Shown one piece after another: positions 62,337 to 64,000 of a stretch of DNA of 64,000 nucleotides. Each line of letters begins with the position of its first letter. Position 1 is the first letter of the stretch. A program made the position numbers and the translations under genes. The notes under the pieces are model-generated. The model was given only the letters and a program-made list of their open reading frames with translations. It was not told the DNA's origin and searched no databases. The stretch is taken from positions 5,270,001-5,334,000 of the forward strand of contig NZ_CP013480.3 in NCBI RefSeq assembly GCF_001465545.3, read 5' to 3'. The DNA is from Pandoraea norimbergensis (lineage in GTDB: Bacteria > Pseudomonadota > Gammaproteobacteria > Burkholderiales > Burkholderiaceae).

Positions 62337-62566
62337 CACGGATCGCGTGCCGCACCACGGGTTTCGGTGTGCGCCGGACCCGTTACTCCCCGTCCTCGGC
62401 ACGCCGCCAGTCAGCACCCACTCTCCTTTCACCACCGACCGTTGTGCGCGATAGATGCCGCGTCACGAGCGTGTCATGAACGTTGCCGGCACGGGCGGCG
62501 AACCTCAACCCGGGGGTGCCGGGGGCCGCGCAGTGTAAACTGCTGGGTTTTTGACCCCCCAGTGGA

Positions 62567-63373
62567 ATGGTGCAAGTGCCCCGGCGTCCTGTAATCAGCG
62601 CCCCGACACTCATACGCTCGCTGGCCCGTCTGAGCACGTTCACGCCGCCTGAGGCCGCGCCGTCGCTCTCGGACCGCATGAGTGAGTGGCTGGGCTGGAC
62701 CGACGCCATCGCCCTGTCGTCGGCTCTCAAAGCCTCCTCGCCGGCCGAAACGCCCGGCGGGCGTACGGCCGCCCCGGCTTCGGCCAGCGGCAGCCGGGAG
62801 TTGACACGCGTACGCACGGACCTCGCCGCCGCCATCGCCCGCGATTGCGGTCTGGCCACCGCCCCCGGCGGGCAAATTCGGGCAATGAGCGCCGCCGAGC
62901 GTCAGCGGGCCGCCTCGTTTGCCGAGTTTCCCGCTTATCGGCAGCGCTACGCCACGTCGCAACAGACCATGGACACGGCCATCGGCGCGCTGCGCACCCG
63001 CATGCGCGCACAACTGGCGTTGATGTCGCCAGACGCCGCCCGTCTGGCCAGTGTCGATGCCGTCATGGAGCGCGTGCTGGGCGCCCGCGAGCGCACCTTG
63101 CTCGCCAGTGTGCCGAACCTGCTCGAAGGCCATTTCGTGAAGTTGCGCGATACCGAACAGGCCGCGTTGGCCGCACCGCGCGTGTCCGGTGCCCCGCCGC
63201 TCGCCCCGGCAGGCACGTGGCTCGACACTTTCCACCGGGACATGCAGAGCATCCTGCTCGCAGAACTCGATATCCGCCTTCAACCGCTTGAAGGGCTGCT
63301 CGCCGCCCAGCTCGCGATTGAACCCGGCGAAAACGTTAGTGAACCCGGACAACATGAATCGTTACCTCGTTGA
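62567..63373 (+). CDS. DUF3348 domain protein
   Basis: 268 residues, no signal peptide. The central region (SFAEFPAYRQRYATSQQTMD, then IGALRTRMRAQLALMSPDAA) matches DUF3348 proteins, which in Burkholderiaceae precede a DUF802 gene. The last 20 bases overlap the DUF802 gene, so they are translationally coupled. Highly helical. Role unknown. If DUF802 is a motor-like channel, DUF3348 may be its cytosolic partner. An unusual C-terminal acidic tail (EPGENVSEPGQHESLPR). Confidence 0.85.
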   Translation: MVQVPRRPVISAPTLIRSLARLSTFTPPEAAPSLSDRMSEWLGWTDAIALSSALKASSPAETPGGRTAAPASASGSRELTRVRTDLAAAIARDCGLATAPGGQIRAMSAAERQRAASFAEFPAYRQRYATSQQTMDTAIGALRTRMRAQLALMSPDAARLASVDAVMERVLGARERTLLASVPNLLEGHFVKLRDTEQAALAAPRVSGAPPLAPAGTWLDTFHRDMQSILLAELDIRLQPLEGLLAAQLAIEPGENVSEPGQHESLPR

Positions 63374-64000
63374 TCTCGTCGCCTTTGTCGCCGGACTGGC
63401 CGTTGTCGGCTGGATCGCCATCGGCTATGCCGGCACCAACACCCTCGCGCTGGCCGTCACACTGGTCATCGCCGCCGTCTATCTGTTCGGTGCGCTTGAA
63501 CTCAAACGCTTTCATCAGTCTTCCAACGCGCTCGCGAAGGCGGTTGGCGAACTGAATACGCCCCCGGCGTCACTGCCGTCATGGCTCGACACGCTGCCCG
63601 CCGGCCTGCGCACCGCCGTGCGCCTGCGCGTGGAAGGCGAGCGCGTCGGCCTGCCCGGCCCGGCACTCACGCCCTATCTCGTCGGCTTGCTCGTGCTGCT
63701 CGGCATGCTCGGCACGTTCCTCGGCATGGCGGCAACGCTGCGCGGCACCGGTATCGCCCTCGAAGGCGCGACCGACCTGCAAGCCATTCGTGCGTCGCTC
63801 GCCTCGCCGGTCAAGGGCCTCGGCTTTGCCTTCGGCACCTCGGTCGCCGGTGTCGCGACGTCGGCCATGCTCGGCCTGCTCGCCGCACTCGCCCGCAAAC
63901 AGCGCGCGCAAGTGGTGCAGTCGCTCGACGCGCGCATTGTCACCACGCTGCGCGGCTTCTCGCAGCAACATCAGCGCGAAACCACACTGCAACTGCTTCA
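63354..64000 (+). CDS. DUF802 protein, MotA/ExbB-like membrane subunit (truncated by window end)
   Basis: 215 residues are visible. Two hydrophobic segments (about 5-26 and 30-48) are followed by a short soluble part, then two helices carrying LGMLGTFLGM (residues 116-125) and PVKGLGFAFGTSVAGVATSA (about 152-171). These are the core pattern of MotA/TolQ/ExbB/ZorA ion-channel subunits. From about 180 a charged helical region begins, likely a long coiled-coil tail. Overlaps DUF3348 by 20 bases. In other Burkholderiaceae, as I recall, an OmpA-domain protein follows; it would lie outside this window. Confidence 0.85.
   Translation, partial: MNRYLVDLVAFVAGLAVVGWIAIGYAGTNTLALAVTLVIAAVYLFGALELKRFHQSSNALAKAVGELNTPPASLPSWLDTLPAGLRTAVRLRVEGERVGLPGPALTPYLVGLLVLLGMLGTFLGMAATLRGTGIALEGATDLQAIRASLASPVKGLGFAFGTSVAGVATSAMLGLLAALARKQRAQVVQSLDARIVTTLRGFSQQHQRETTLQLL

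Overview
The window is about 64 kb of GC-rich bacterial chromosome with densely packed genes. Several things point to the Burkholderiaceae and fit Pandoraea or a close relative: the DUF4148 exported protein, the DUF3348/DUF802 pair, a class III (glutathione-dependent) formaldehyde dehydrogenase, many LysR regulators divergent from their targets, and PcaD and MmsAB style catabolism. The genus is an inference; the family is fairly secure. I see no insertion sequence, integrase, CRISPR array, rRNA operon or replication origin. There is one tRNA, Gly with anticodon CCC.

Layout. 1-8.6 kb: tail of an AraC-type regulator, formaldehyde dehydrogenase, a phosphate (PiT) transporter, an exported SH3 protein with a Gly/Pro repeat tail, a structured non-coding leader, an amino-acid permease, a cupin and an XRE-type regulator. 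8.8-16.9 kb: kefF-kefC potassium efflux pair, a ferritin-like protein, a DUF4148 protein, an ArsR/double-SRPBCC operon, a bestrophin-like channel and a lipoprotein. 17-22 kb: valine catabolism (mmsA, mmsB) behind a branched-chain amino-acid binding protein and a divergent LysR. 22-31 kb: LysR/MFS, arylamine N-acetyltransferase, GFA and glyoxalase-like detoxification proteins, a ZapE-like ATPase, an XRE regulator with a membrane partner and paired operators, LysR/quinone reductase and a LysE exporter. 31-41 kb: exported proteins, a CPBP membrane protein, a probable Tat-exported MmgE/PrpD protein with a divergent LysR, a purple-acid-phosphatase-like enzyme, an AraC regulator and a TonB siderophore receptor behind a Fur box.

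41-50 kb: a lipoprotein, a CPBP protease and a 35-residue micro-ORF with a strong ribosome binding site. They are followed by a cluster (SDR, TetR, class II aldolase, MFS, CoA ligase) tied together by two near-identical TetR-type operators. 50-58 kb: a large autotransporter, an RlmN-like radical SAM methyltransferase and a trio of exported proteins (MORN lipoprotein, DTCMGS-type protein, Ser/Thr/Asn-rich protein), then a 0.6 kb gene-free stretch ending at tRNA-Gly. 58-64 kb: TetR/MFS, LysR/pcaD with a perfect palindrome between them, and the start of a DUF3348-DUF802 operon. The DUF802 protein looks like a MotA/ExbB/ZorA-type ion channel subunit and runs off the window.

Most of the window is accessory metabolism, detoxification and transport, each module with its own local regulator. 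The least explained parts are the DUF3348-DUF802 motor-like operon at the right edge, the micro-ORF beside the CPBP protease, the exported trio at 54.7-57.7 kb and the structured leader near 4.2 kb.
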